Of a DNA stretch of 64,000 bases, positions 8,018 through 16,642 are shown piece after piece. The DNA lies in contig CBDAQZ010000003.1 of the NCBI GenBank assembly GCA_965199335.1, positions 372,001-436,000 on the forward strand, in the 5' to 3' direction. The position numbers and the translations under genes are program-made. Positions within the stretch are counted from its first letter, which is position 1; every line of letters starts with the position of its first letter. Origin of the DNA: CBDAQV01 sp965199335 (lineage in GTDB: Bacteria > Pseudomonadota > Alphaproteobacteria > CALMVH01). The notes beneath the pieces are model-generated. The model was not told the DNA's origin. It saw only the letters and a program-made list of their open reading frames with translations, and searched no databases.

Positions 8018-11000
8018 ATGTCCGAATCCAATAGTCCTCGTTCATCGGCAGACAATAAACCGTCCGTAGTCATTCCCCCCAATCCTCATTTGACCGAGCT
8101 GGACGCCAAGCTTCACCAGAGCTACGATCCGACCAGCGAACACACCCATGGCGGCAATCTGCTTAGCAGCAATCTGGGCTATGCCACCACGCACAAGGAT
8201 GGCGTCTTCAGCCTGGCCGATCTGTTCCAGGGCCTGGTCCGTTTTGTAAACGGCGATATCCGCGACAGCGGCTCGATTGCCACGGCAACCGCGCAAGGCC
8301 TGTCAAGCGAACTGAACGCATCAACGGCAACTGCGGTTTCGTTCGCCCGCGCCGATGACGTCAGCCTGCCCTCGGACAATCTTTCATCGATCGAATTCCA
8401 GTCGGGCGCATCGTCGTCAACAGTTGAATCAAGCCACGCGGACAGCAACGCCGTCGCCTCCAGTGTCGTTGCCGCCGCCGCTGCGCCCACGAAGGATGCT
8501 TCGCCGACTGCGCAGGCCTCTTCGGTCGTTCAGAATGTCGATAACGCGACCACGTCAAGTTCGGCTTCGAACGCGTCTTCGACAAGCGATGCCGGTCAGA
8601 CGGTGTCCAGCGATGATGCGAGTGGCCGTTTTGTCGCTCACTCCCTATTTTCCATAGGTGGAACGCAAGACGGTGGCGGCGACACCCCGTCGACAGGATC
8701 CGGAAATACCGGCACCGGCGGCAGTCCCGGAACGGGGTCTTCATCCGATGGCGGCAACGGGGGCACCAATAGCCCCGGCAATGGCACCACGCCGATCAAT
8801 ACGGGCGGAACGGGTGGCGACAATCCTCCCGGCACCGGCACTGGCACTGGCCCTACTGGAGGTTCGGGCGGCAACACAGGAAGCGATAATCCTCCTGCCG
8901 GAGGCGGTAGCGGTACTTCGCCCGGAACAGGTGCGAGCACATCTTCCGGTGGCAGTGATGGAACCGGCGTTGGCGTGGGAGTCGGGACCGGGACTGGTGT
9001 CGGCGTCGGCGTGGGTGTCGGTGTGGGTGTGGGAACCGGTAGCGGCACTTCACCGGGTACGGGCACGTCTTCCGGCAACGGCGATGGCGGGTCCAATCCA
9101 TCAACCGGCACCGGCGTCGACGTCCATCTTACGACGCCGGGATTGACGATCGCAGCCTCAGTCGGGCTGGAAGATCATCCCATCGGCCTGAACATCGGGC
9201 TGGCGGCGCAGCCGGACCCTCTCGTTTCGACCACCGTGATCATCGACGGCGTTCCCGCGGGTGGTACGCTATCCGCCGGTATCCAGAACGGCGACGGCAG
9301 CTGGACCGTTACCGCTCCGCAACTGCCTGGCCTGACCCTGACACCACCGCAGCACTGGAACGGCGCCCTTGACCTGTCGGTCAAGGCGGAAGCAACGCTT
9401 GGCGGCACGACCCTGTCCGTAACCGGCAACCTGCCGGTCACCGTGCAAAGCGTCGCCCTTGCGCCGAGCCTGAACGTCACCACGAATGTCGGGCTCGAGA
9501 ATACCGGGATTCCGTTGCATATCGACGCAGGATTGGCCGCGATCGACAGCACCGGTTCGCTCAGCGTTACCATCGGCGGCCTGCCTGTCGGCGCGCAGCT
9601 TTCCGCCGGTATCCACAATACCGACGGCACATGGACGCTGACGCCCGATCAACTGCCTGGCCTGACTCTGACCCCGCCCGTCAATTACAATGGTACGCTG
9701 GACCTTGGCGTCACCGCCACTTCGACCGAGCATGGTACAGTCGCCGGCGTATCGGCTACCTTGCCGGTTACGGTGGACGCCGCCGCCCTCTCACCCGCGC
9801 TGACCGTAACGGCGGCTGCGGGAATCGAGGACACCGCAATTCCGCTTTCCATCGGCGCGGCGCTCGACGGTCTCGACCCCACGGGCGCGCTGACGGTTAC
9901 GGTAAGCGGCCTGCCCAGCGGCGCCAGCCTTTCGGCGGGAACTCAGAACAGCGATGGCTCGTGGACGGTTGCCTCCGCCCAGCTGGCCGGCCTGATGCTG
10001 ACCCCGCCCACGCACTTCAACGGCACACTGGCGCTTGGCATCACCGCGACCGTCACAGAAAACGGCACGACGGCCAGCACATCGGCCAACCTGCCGGTCG
10101 TCGTCGCGGGCGTGGCGCTGCCCCCTGCCCTGACGCTGCACAGCGCGATCGGCAGCCAGGACACTCCCATCGCCTTGGCGGTTGGTGCATCGTTGCTGAC
10201 GGCGGACCCCGCCGAAACCCTGTCGGTGACATTCGCAGGCATACCGTCGGGCGCGACGTTATCCGCGGGTGTGCACAATTCGGATGGATCATGGACGCTG
10301 ACAACCGCGCAGCTGTCCGGCCTGACCCTGACGCCGCCCCCGCACTACAACGGCACGCTGGACCTTTCCGTCACCGCCACGGCGAGCGAGAACGGCACCA
10401 GCGTCAGCACCACGGCAAGCCTGCCGGTAACCGTGACGACAGTCGCCCAGATACCGGCCGTCACAGTCGCGGCCGCCGCAGGTATGGAAGACAGCGCCAT
10501 CCCGCTGACCATCGCGGCGGCATTGCCCATACCGGACCCGTCGGAAAATTTATCCGTCACGATCAACAACCTGCCCGCGGGGGCGAGCCTGTCCGCCGGT
10601 GTGCATAATTCCAATGGCTCGTGGACGCTGACGACCGCTCAATTGACCGGCCTGACATTGACGCCGCCGGCCAGTTACAGCGGCAATCTGGATCTGGCCG
10701 TAACCGCCACTGCCAGCGAGAACGGAGTCGGTGCCAGCACGACCACAAGCCTGCCTGTCACCGTAATGGCTGCCGCGCAGATTCCGGCCATTGCCCTTTC
10801 CGCCGCTGTCGGCATCGAAGATCACGCCATTCCGCTGACCATCACAGCCGCACTACCAAATCTGGACCCGGCCGAGGCCCTGTCCATCACCGTCGACAAT
10901 CTGCCCGCAGGTGCAACACTGTCTGCAGGCATGCATAACGCCGATGGCTCGTGGACGCTTACATCGGCGCAGTTGACAGGACTGACCCTTACGCCGCCTG

Positions 11001-14000
11001 CCAGCTATACCGGTAACCTCGACCTGTCGGTCACCGCGACTGCCAGCGAGAACGGTACGACCGCCAGCGCCACTGCAAACATGCCGATAACGGTATTGGC
11101 GTCAGCGCAACTGCCCACACTTGCCATATCGGCGGCTGTCGGCCTTCAGGACCATGCGATCCCGCTTGGCATTGCAGCCGCTCTGCCGAACCTCGATCCG
11201 TCGGAGACTTTATCCGTCACTGTCGATAATGTGCCGGCTGGTGCAACCCTGTCTGCGGGCGTGCACAACGCCGACGGTTCATGGACGCTGACATCGGCGC
11301 AACTGGCCGGCCTGACGCTGACGCCGCCCGCCAGTTACAGCGGTAACCTCGATTTATCCGTCACGGCCATGGCAAGCGAGAACGGCACGACCGCCGTTAC
11401 CACGGCAAGCCTGCCGATAACGGTGCTGGCTTCGGCGCAGATACCGAACATCACTATATTGGCCGGCCTCGGCATCGAAAATAGTGCAATCCCGCTCACC
11501 CTTGCCGCAGCCTTGCCGAATATCGATCCCTCGGAAACTCTTTCCGTTACCGTGGGCAACTTGCCGGCAGGCACGACGTTGTCGGCTGGCGTACACAACT
11601 CGGACGGCTCGTGGACGCTGACATCGGCACAGCTGACAGGCTTGACCCTGACGCCGCCCGCCAACTACAGCGGCATGCTCGATCTCGCCGTTACCGCTAC
11701 CACCAGCGAGAACGGCACCACAGCCAGCGCCACGGCCAACCTGCCGGTAACGGTACTGGCCGCGGCACAGCTGCCGACGCTTGCCCTGTCGGCGGCGGCC
11801 GGTATCGAGGACCATGCAATCCCGCTGACCATCGCGGCAGCACTGCCGAACCTCGATCCATCGGAAACATTGTCCATCACGATCGACAGCTTGCCCACAG
11901 GGGCGACCCTGTCCGCCGGCGTGCACAACACCGACGGTTCATGGACACTGACCTCGGCACAGCTGACCGGCCTGACCGTGACGCCGCCCGTCGGCTACAC
12001 CGGCAATCTCGATCTCGCCGTAACCGCTACCGCCGGCGAAAACGGCACCACTGCCACGGCTACCGCAAGCCTGCCTATCACAGTGCTGGCCGACGCCCAG
12101 GTACCGATCATAACGATGGCGGCCGCTGTCGGGATCGAAGACAACGCCATTCCCCTGACCATTGCGGCCGCGCTGCCCAACATCGACCCCTCGGAAACAT
12201 TATCCGTCACCGTCGACAACCTGCCCGCAGGCGCCACCCTGTCCGCAGGGGTGCATAACGCCGACGGGTCATGGACCCTGACATCGGCGCAGTTGACGGG
12301 GCTGACCCTGACGCCGCCGCTGCATTACAGCGGCACCCTGGAACTGGGCGTCACCGCCACGGCCGGCGAAAACGGTACCACCGCCAGCCTGAGCGGCACG
12401 TTGCCGGTCACGGTCGAACCCACGGCCACGTTGCCGGTCCTTTCGGTATCGGCGGCAGCGGGTATCGAAAGCGCCGCCATTCCGCTTTCCATCAGCGCGG
12501 GCCTTGCCGGTACCGATAACACCCAGGCGCTCAGCGTCGTCATCAGCGGCGTGCCTGCCGAAGCGGTCCTGTCGGCCGGCATCAGCGACGGCAACGGCAC
12601 CTGGACTCTTGCGGCCTCGGACCTGCAGGGACTGACCCTCACCCCACATGGCGCCAGCGGCACGATCGCGCTGGGTGTAACGGCGGTCTCCACCGAACAG
12701 GACGGTACGGCCGCGACCGTGAATTTGCCGCTGGCCGTAACCGTCGCACCGCTGGCCGACACGCCTTCGCTGACGGTGCAGGCAGCCGCAGGCGTCGAGA
12801 ACGTTGACATCCCGCTTTCGATCGCGGCGGCCCTGACCGGCATCGACGCCTCGGAAACGTTGGCAGTAAATATCTCGGGGCTGCCGACAGGCGCCAACCT
12901 CTCGGCCGGTACCCATAATTCCGACGGCTCGTGGACGCTGACATCGGCGCAGCTGACGGGATTGACGCTGCACCCGCCCGCCAACAGCGATACGCCCTTC
13001 ACCCTGACGGTCGCCGCCACCACTACCAACGGTGCTTCGACGGCGGTCGAAACCGCATCGTTGCCGATCACGATCGCCGGCGTGGCCACCGTGCCGACGA
13101 TCAGCGTCAGCGATGCCACCGGCGCGATCAATACCGCAACCCCGATCGCGATCTCCGGCGCGCTTACCAACACCGACGGCAGCGAGAGCCTGACCTATAC
13201 GATCGGTGGCGTTCCCGACGGCTTCGCCCTGAACCATGGCAGCAACAACGGTGACAATACCTGGACGCTTACATCCAGCCAGTTGGCGGGACTGTCGCTG
13301 ACGTCTCCCTATAATTTCCAGGGTTCGCTGCACCTCACGGCCACAGCCGTCGCACATGAAAGCGACGGATCGACGGCACAGAGCGCCAGTGCCGGTTTTG
13401 CGGTGGATGTCGGCAATGCATCGCTTCTGAACTTGAACCTGGGTCTGGGTATCGGCGCATCCGGCATCGGTGTCGGCATGGCCGCAGGCGTAACAGCCAA
13501 TACCGGCGGCCTGCTGGCGACGGGTGGCCTTGTCGTGATGGAGAACACATCAATCGCCCTTGGCGATGCCGGCAGCCTACTGTCCCTGGTACCGAATATC
13601 GTCGGGGTGACCTTCGGCGGATTGCCGACCGGGGCGACGTTGTCCGCCGGCATTCATAATTCCGACGGCACGTGGACAGTGACGCCTGCGCAGCTGGTCG
13701 GCCTGACACTCGCACCGCCCGCCAACAGCGACGCCGACTTCACCCTGTCGGTGGCCGCCACCGCCGGGACACCATTGCTGGGTTACCTGAACATACCGCT
13801 TGCCACCACCGCCGTGCATGTCATCGGCGTGGCCGAGGTGGCCAGCCTGAGTGTTGCGGCAGCGACCGGAAACGAGGACAGCGCCGGCATCCCCATCTCG
13901 ATCGCCAGCGCCCTGCCGCTGACCGACGGGTCGGAATCGCTTTCCATCGCGTTGCAGGGCCTGCCTGCCGGGTTCACGCCATCGGCGGGCATCGATAATG

Positions 14001-14881
14001 GTCACGGCACATGGACATTGTCAGCCAGCGAGCTGGCAGGCCTGAGCATCAAGCCGGCTGCGGGCTTTACCGGAGATGCGACGTTCACGGTGGTCGCCAC
14101 GACAACCGAACGCGAAGGCGATTCGATCACGGCCAGCGCCACCGGCCATTTGCACGTAAACGCGATGGCCTACGCGCCGACGGTTGCGACAGTAGCCGTC
14201 ACGGGTACAGAGGACCAGACCGTTCCCCTTCATCTCAGCATCGGTCTGGCCGACAGTTCGGAACAGCTGAGCGCCGTTACCATCTCGGGCGTACCGACAG
14301 GCGGGACGCTGGTAGGCGCGACCAACAATAACGACGGCACATGGAGCGTGACGCCCTCCCAGCTGAGTTCGGTGCAACTGGTGCCACCGACGCATTGGAG
14401 CGGTGACGCCACGCTGTCCGTGACCGCCACGTCGCAGGTCGGCGTTGCAGGTCCCACGGCCAGCACGACCGCGTCGATCCCGGTACATGTAAATGCCATC
14501 GCCATCGCGCCGACCGTCTCGGGATCGGATTCGAGCGGTCAGGCGGGAACCGCGATCGAGCTGCACCTTGCGGCGACGCCCGCTGTCACGGCAAACGCGG
14601 AAAACTATAGCGCCGTCATCACCGGCGTGCCGACCGGTGCCACCCTTTCCGCGGGCCTGAACAACGGCAATGGATCATGGACGCTGCACGTGCAGGATCT
14701 GGCCCATGTAACCCTGACCACGCCAAGCAATGTCGTCGGCGACATCCATCTGTCGCTGGCAGCTACAACGACCGAAACCAGCAACGGTCTTTCGGCCAGC
14801 GCAAACCAGGATGTCACCGTTCATGTTTCTCCCGCCACCACCGATCTTATCCATGTCTTCCAGACAGCGCACACGGGATAG
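8018..14881 (+). CDS. Giant repetitive adhesin, probable type I secretion substrate
   Basis: This 2287-residue protein has no Sec signal peptide. Residues 1-225 are a Ser/Ala-rich N-terminal region; 226-375 are a Gly/Thr/Ser/Pro linker with a GVGVGVG tract. Residues 376 to about 2275 hold 17 tandem Ig/cadherin-like repeats of about 110 residues, each with the core LPAGATLSAG, DGSWTLTSAQLTGLTLTPP and a final (S)LPVTV strand. The protein ends DLIHVFQTAHTG. No RTX GGxGxDxLx nonapeptides or catalytic domain are seen. It is followed after 3 bases by two ABC-exporter genes, HlyD and an outer-membrane factor, so it is the obvious substrate of that exporter. By analogy to BapA/LapA-like proteins it should act in surface attachment or biofilm, but this is inferred. 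The ribosome site AAGGA supports the start. Confidence 0.8.
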   Translation: MSESNSPRSSADNKPSVVIPPNPHLTELDAKLHQSYDPTSEHTHGGNLLSSNLGYATTHKDGVFSLADLFQGLVRFVNGDIRDSGSIATATAQGLSSELNASTATAVSFARADDVSLPSDNLSSIEFQSGASSSTVESSHADSNAVASSVVAAAAAPTKDASPTAQASSVVQNVDNATTSSSASNASSTSDAGQTVSSDDASGRFVAHSLFSIGGTQDGGGDTPSTGSGNTGTGGSPGTGSSSDGGNGGTNSPGNGTTPINTGGTGGDNPPGTGTGTGPTGGSGGNTGSDNPPAGGGSGTSPGTGASTSSGGSDGTGVGVGVGTGTGVGVGVGVGVGVGTGSGTSPGTGTSSGNGDGGSNPSTGTGVDVHLTTPGLTIAASVGLEDHPIGLNIGLAAQPDPLVSTTVIIDGVPAGGTLSAGIQNGDGSWTVTAPQLPGLTLTPPQHWNGALDLSVKAEATLGGTTLSVTGNLPVTVQSVALAPSLNVTTNVGLENTGIPLHIDAGLAAIDSTGSLSVTIGGLPVGAQLSAGIHNTDGTWTLTPDQLPGLTLTPPVNYNGTLDLGVTATSTEHGTVAGVSATLPVTVDAAALSPALTVTAAAGIEDTAIPLSIGAALDGLDPTGALTVTVSGLPSGASLSAGTQNSDGSWTVASAQLAGLMLTPPTHFNGTLALGITATVTENGTTASTSANLPVVVAGVALPPALTLHSAIGSQDTPIALAVGASLLTADPAETLSVTFAGIPSGATLSAGVHNSDGSWTLTTAQLSGLTLTPPPHYNGTLDLSVTATASENGTSVSTTASLPVTVTTVAQIPAVTVAAAAGMEDSAIPLTIAAALPIPDPSENLSVTINNLPAGASLSAGVHNSNGSWTLTTAQLTGLTLTPPASYSGNLDLAVTATASENGVGASTTTSLPVTVMAAAQIPAIALSAAVGIEDHAIPLTITAALPNLDPAEALSITVDNLPAGATLSAGMHNADGSWTLTSAQLTGLTLTPPASYTGNLDLSVTATASENGTTASATANMPITVLASAQLPTLAISAAVGLQDHAIPLGIAAALPNLDPSETLSVTVDNVPAGATLSAGVHNADGSWTLTSAQLAGLTLTPPASYSGNLDLSVTAMASENGTTAVTTASLPITVLASAQIPNITILAGLGIENSAIPLTLAAALPNIDPSETLSVTVGNLPAGTTLSAGVHNSDGSWTLTSAQLTGLTLTPPANYSGMLDLAVTATTSENGTTASATANLPVTVLAAAQLPTLALSAAAGIEDHAIPLTIAAALPNLDPSETLSITIDSLPTGATLSAGVHNTDGSWTLTSAQLTGLTVTPPVGYTGNLDLAVTATAGENGTTATATASLPITVLADAQVPIITMAAAVGIEDNAIPLTIAAALPNIDPSETLSVTVDNLPAGATLSAGVHNADGSWTLTSAQLTGLTLTPPLHYSGTLELGVTATAGENGTTASLSGTLPVTVEPTATLPVLSVSAAAGIESAAIPLSISAGLAGTDNTQALSVVISGVPAEAVLSAGISDGNGTWTLAASDLQGLTLTPHGASGTIALGVTAVSTEQDGTAATVNLPLAVTVAPLADTPSLTVQAAAGVENVDIPLSIAAALTGIDASETLAVNISGLPTGANLSAGTHNSDGSWTLTSAQLTGLTLHPPANSDTPFTLTVAATTTNGASTAVETASLPITIAGVATVPTISVSDATGAINTATPIAISGALTNTDGSESLTYTIGGVPDGFALNHGSNNGDNTWTLTSSQLAGLSLTSPYNFQGSLHLTATAVAHESDGSTAQSASAGFAVDVGNASLLNLNLGLGIGASGIGVGMAAGVTANTGGLLATGGLVVMENTSIALGDAGSLLSLVPNIVGVTFGGLPTGATLSAGIHNSDGTWTVTPAQLVGLTLAPPANSDADFTLSVAATAGTPLLGYLNIPLATTAVHVIGVAEVASLSVAAATGNEDSAGIPISIASALPLTDGSESLSIALQGLPAGFTPSAGIDNGHGTWTLSASELAGLSIKPAAGFTGDATFTVVATTTEREGDSITASATGHLHVNAMAYAPTVATVAVTGTEDQTVPLHLSIGLADSSEQLSAVTISGVPTGGTLVGATNNNDGTWSVTPSQLSSVQLVPPTHWSGDATLSVTATSQVGVAGPTASTTASIPVHVNAIAIAPTVSGSDSSGQAGTAIELHLAATPAVTANAENYSAVITGVPTGATLSAGLNNGNGSWTLHVQDLAHVTLTTPSNVVGDIHLSLAATTTETSNGLSASANQDVTVHVSPATTDLIHVFQTAHTG
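8958..9047 (+). repeat. Hexanucleotide-type (Gly-Val)n tract in adhesin linker
   Basis: The coding strand runs through repeated GGCGTC/GGTGTG-like units encoding alternating Gly-Val, interrupted by GTGTG. It forms part of a low-complexity linker between the N-terminal domain and the first repeat. Such tracts are prone to slippage that changes linker length in steps of two residues while keeping frame. Confidence 0.6.
9143..14844 (+). repeat. 17 tandem ~330-bp repeats of the adhesin
   Basis: Repeat 1 begins at 9143 (109 codons) and repeat 2 at 9470. Repeats 2 to 11 begin at exact 330-bp steps (9800, 10130, 10460, 10790, 11120, 11450, 11780, 12110, 12440) without any indel. The central copies (about 5-10, 10460-12440) are nearly identical in protein sequence, while copies 1-3 and 11-17 are diverged. 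Copy 14 carries an extra insertion rich in Gly and Leu. This pattern suggests recent expansion or homogenisation from the centre. Confidence 0.85.
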
Positions 14882-14884
14882 GGT

Positions 14885-16642
14885 GTGTTCCCTGTGACAA
14901 GGACGGCATCCCCTTCCCCACTGCTGAGATGGCTGGTTCCGGCTTTGCTGTTGCCGGAGGCTTATCGCTCCCAGGTCTTCGGCCTTTCCGCCGCATGGCA
15001 TATCGCGCTTGCGCTGATGCTGAATATCCTGTCGCTGGCCGTCCCGATCATGATGCTGCAGGTCTATGACCGCATCATACCGCACCAGGCCTACGGCACG
15101 TTGACCCTGCTGGTTTCCGGCGTGCTGGTGGCGCTGGCGCTCGATGCGATGCTGCGCCTGGCGCGGGCGTGGCTTTCCGGTTGGTCGGCGGCATCGCACG
15201 AACACGTTGCGGCCTGCGCCGCGATGGAGCGGATCGCCAATTCGAAGCTGGATGTCTTCGAGCAGACCAGCATCGGCACGCATATGCATAATTTCAGCGC
15301 GCTGGAACGCCTGCGCGAATTCTACAGCGGGCAATCGCTGACCGCCGTGGTCGACCTGCCCTTCGCTGCGCTGTTCCTGCTGATGGTCGGCTATCTTGGC
15401 GGCATCCTGGTCCTTGTACCGACGATCCTGCTGCTGGCGTTCGTGCTGTTTTCGCACTACGCGGGCGCGTGGCTCAAGACGGCTATCCAGGAACGCGACC
15501 AGGCCGACCATCGCAAGGCCAGCCACATGATTGCGGTGCTAAGCGGAATTCACACGGCCAAGTCATTCGGCATGGAACGTCTGCTTTCGCGCCGGTTCGA
15601 GGGTTACCAGAAGGACGTGACGAAGGGCAGCTACGATGTCGCGCTCGCCAGCGGTCTTGCGGCCACGATGAGCACCGCATTCAGCCAGATGTCCCTGATA
15701 CTGACGGCGGCAGCTGGCAGCCTGCTGGTAATTCATGGTCATCTTAGCGTCGGCGGCCTGTCCGCCTGCACGATGCTGGCGGGTCGCGCCCTGCAGCCGG
15801 TGCAGCGCGTCCTGGGCACGTGGTTGCGCCTGCAGGATCTGAGCGTTTCGCGGCAGCAGGTGGCGACGCTTTTCGCCATGCCGATGCAACTGCGTGAACA
15901 GGACCCCCTGCCACCACCGCAAGGAACGTTGCAATTGCAGAACGTGGATTTCGCCTATGGCGAACAGGGTGGCCTTGCACTGCAAGGCATTTCGCTGAGC
16001 GTCGAGCGCGGGGAAGTCGTTTCCATCTCCGGCGACAAGGGCAGCGGGAAGTCCACGCTGCTGCAGCTCATGGCGGGATTGCTGGCACCGACGGGCGGTA
16101 TCGTGCGCCTGGATAATTTCGATCCTGCGGCGCGCAGCATGGCGGAGATGTCGGCTCATATCGGCTATTTGCCGCAGCAGGGCATCGTGCTGAAGGGCAG
16201 CATCCTGGACAATATAACCGGCTTCGTGAACGACGAGGATAGCGTGGAAAGCGCCAAGACCATCGGGCGCGAACTCGGCCTGGACACCGTGGTGAACATA
16301 CTCTCCAAGGGCTATGCCACGATGCTGTCCGACAGTGCCGCCGATCCGGTTCCACCGGGCGTCAAGCAGCGCATCGTGCTGGCGCGCGTGCTGCGTCACC
16401 GCCCCGCCGTTCTTATGTTCGACGATGCCGATCATGCCCTGGACAAGGAAGGTTACAACCGCCTGTTCCGCCTGATCGGCCGCCTGAAGGGCAGATGCAG
16501 CATCGTGATGGTATCGCACGACCAGAACCTGCTCAGCTTCGCCGATCGCGGCTATGTGCTAGAGCAGGGAAAACTGCATGAGACGACGCATTCGGATGCC
16601 CAGATACTGTCGCGTCTCGTTCCGCTTACAGGTGTAGGATGA
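14885..16642 (+). CDS. Type I secretion ABC transporter subunit 1, degenerate ATPase
   Basis: The 585-residue protein has an N-terminal ABC exporter membrane domain (about 25-310, five to six hydrophobic segments) and a C-terminal nucleotide-binding domain, like PrtD/LapB without an N-terminal peptidase-like domain. Walker A is intact (GDKGSGKST, 382-390). The LSGGQ signature is replaced by VPPGV (489-493). Walker B reads VLMFDDADHALD, with Asp514 where the catalytic Glu normally sits. The H-loop His545 is kept. A GTG start at 14885, three bases after the adhesin stop, is assumed; a second GTG at 14894 is possible. It overlaps the next ABC gene by ATGA, suggesting the two form a heterodimer. 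Confidence 0.85.
   Translation: MFPVTRTASPSPLLRWLVPALLLPEAYRSQVFGLSAAWHIALALMLNILSLAVPIMMLQVYDRIIPHQAYGTLTLLVSGVLVALALDAMLRLARAWLSGWSAASHEHVAACAAMERIANSKLDVFEQTSIGTHMHNFSALERLREFYSGQSLTAVVDLPFAALFLLMVGYLGGILVLVPTILLLAFVLFSHYAGAWLKTAIQERDQADHRKASHMIAVLSGIHTAKSFGMERLLSRRFEGYQKDVTKGSYDVALASGLAATMSTAFSQMSLILTAAAGSLLVIHGHLSVGGLSACTMLAGRALQPVQRVLGTWLRLQDLSVSRQQVATLFAMPMQLREQDPLPPPQGTLQLQNVDFAYGEQGGLALQGISLSVERGEVVSISGDKGSGKSTLLQLMAGLLAPTGGIVRLDNFDPAARSMAEMSAHIGYLPQQGIVLKGSILDNITGFVNDEDSVESAKTIGRELGLDTVVNILSKGYATMLSDSAADPVPPGVKQRIVLARVLRHRPAVLMFDDADHALDKEGYNRLFRLIGRLKGRCSIVMVSHDQNLLSFADRGYVLEQGKLHETTHSDAQILSRLVPLTGVG

Noticed and set aside
12269..13357. 362-codon minus-strand frame within the adhesin repeats
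   Set aside because: It follows the repeat period of the adhesin on the opposite strand and shows no domain.
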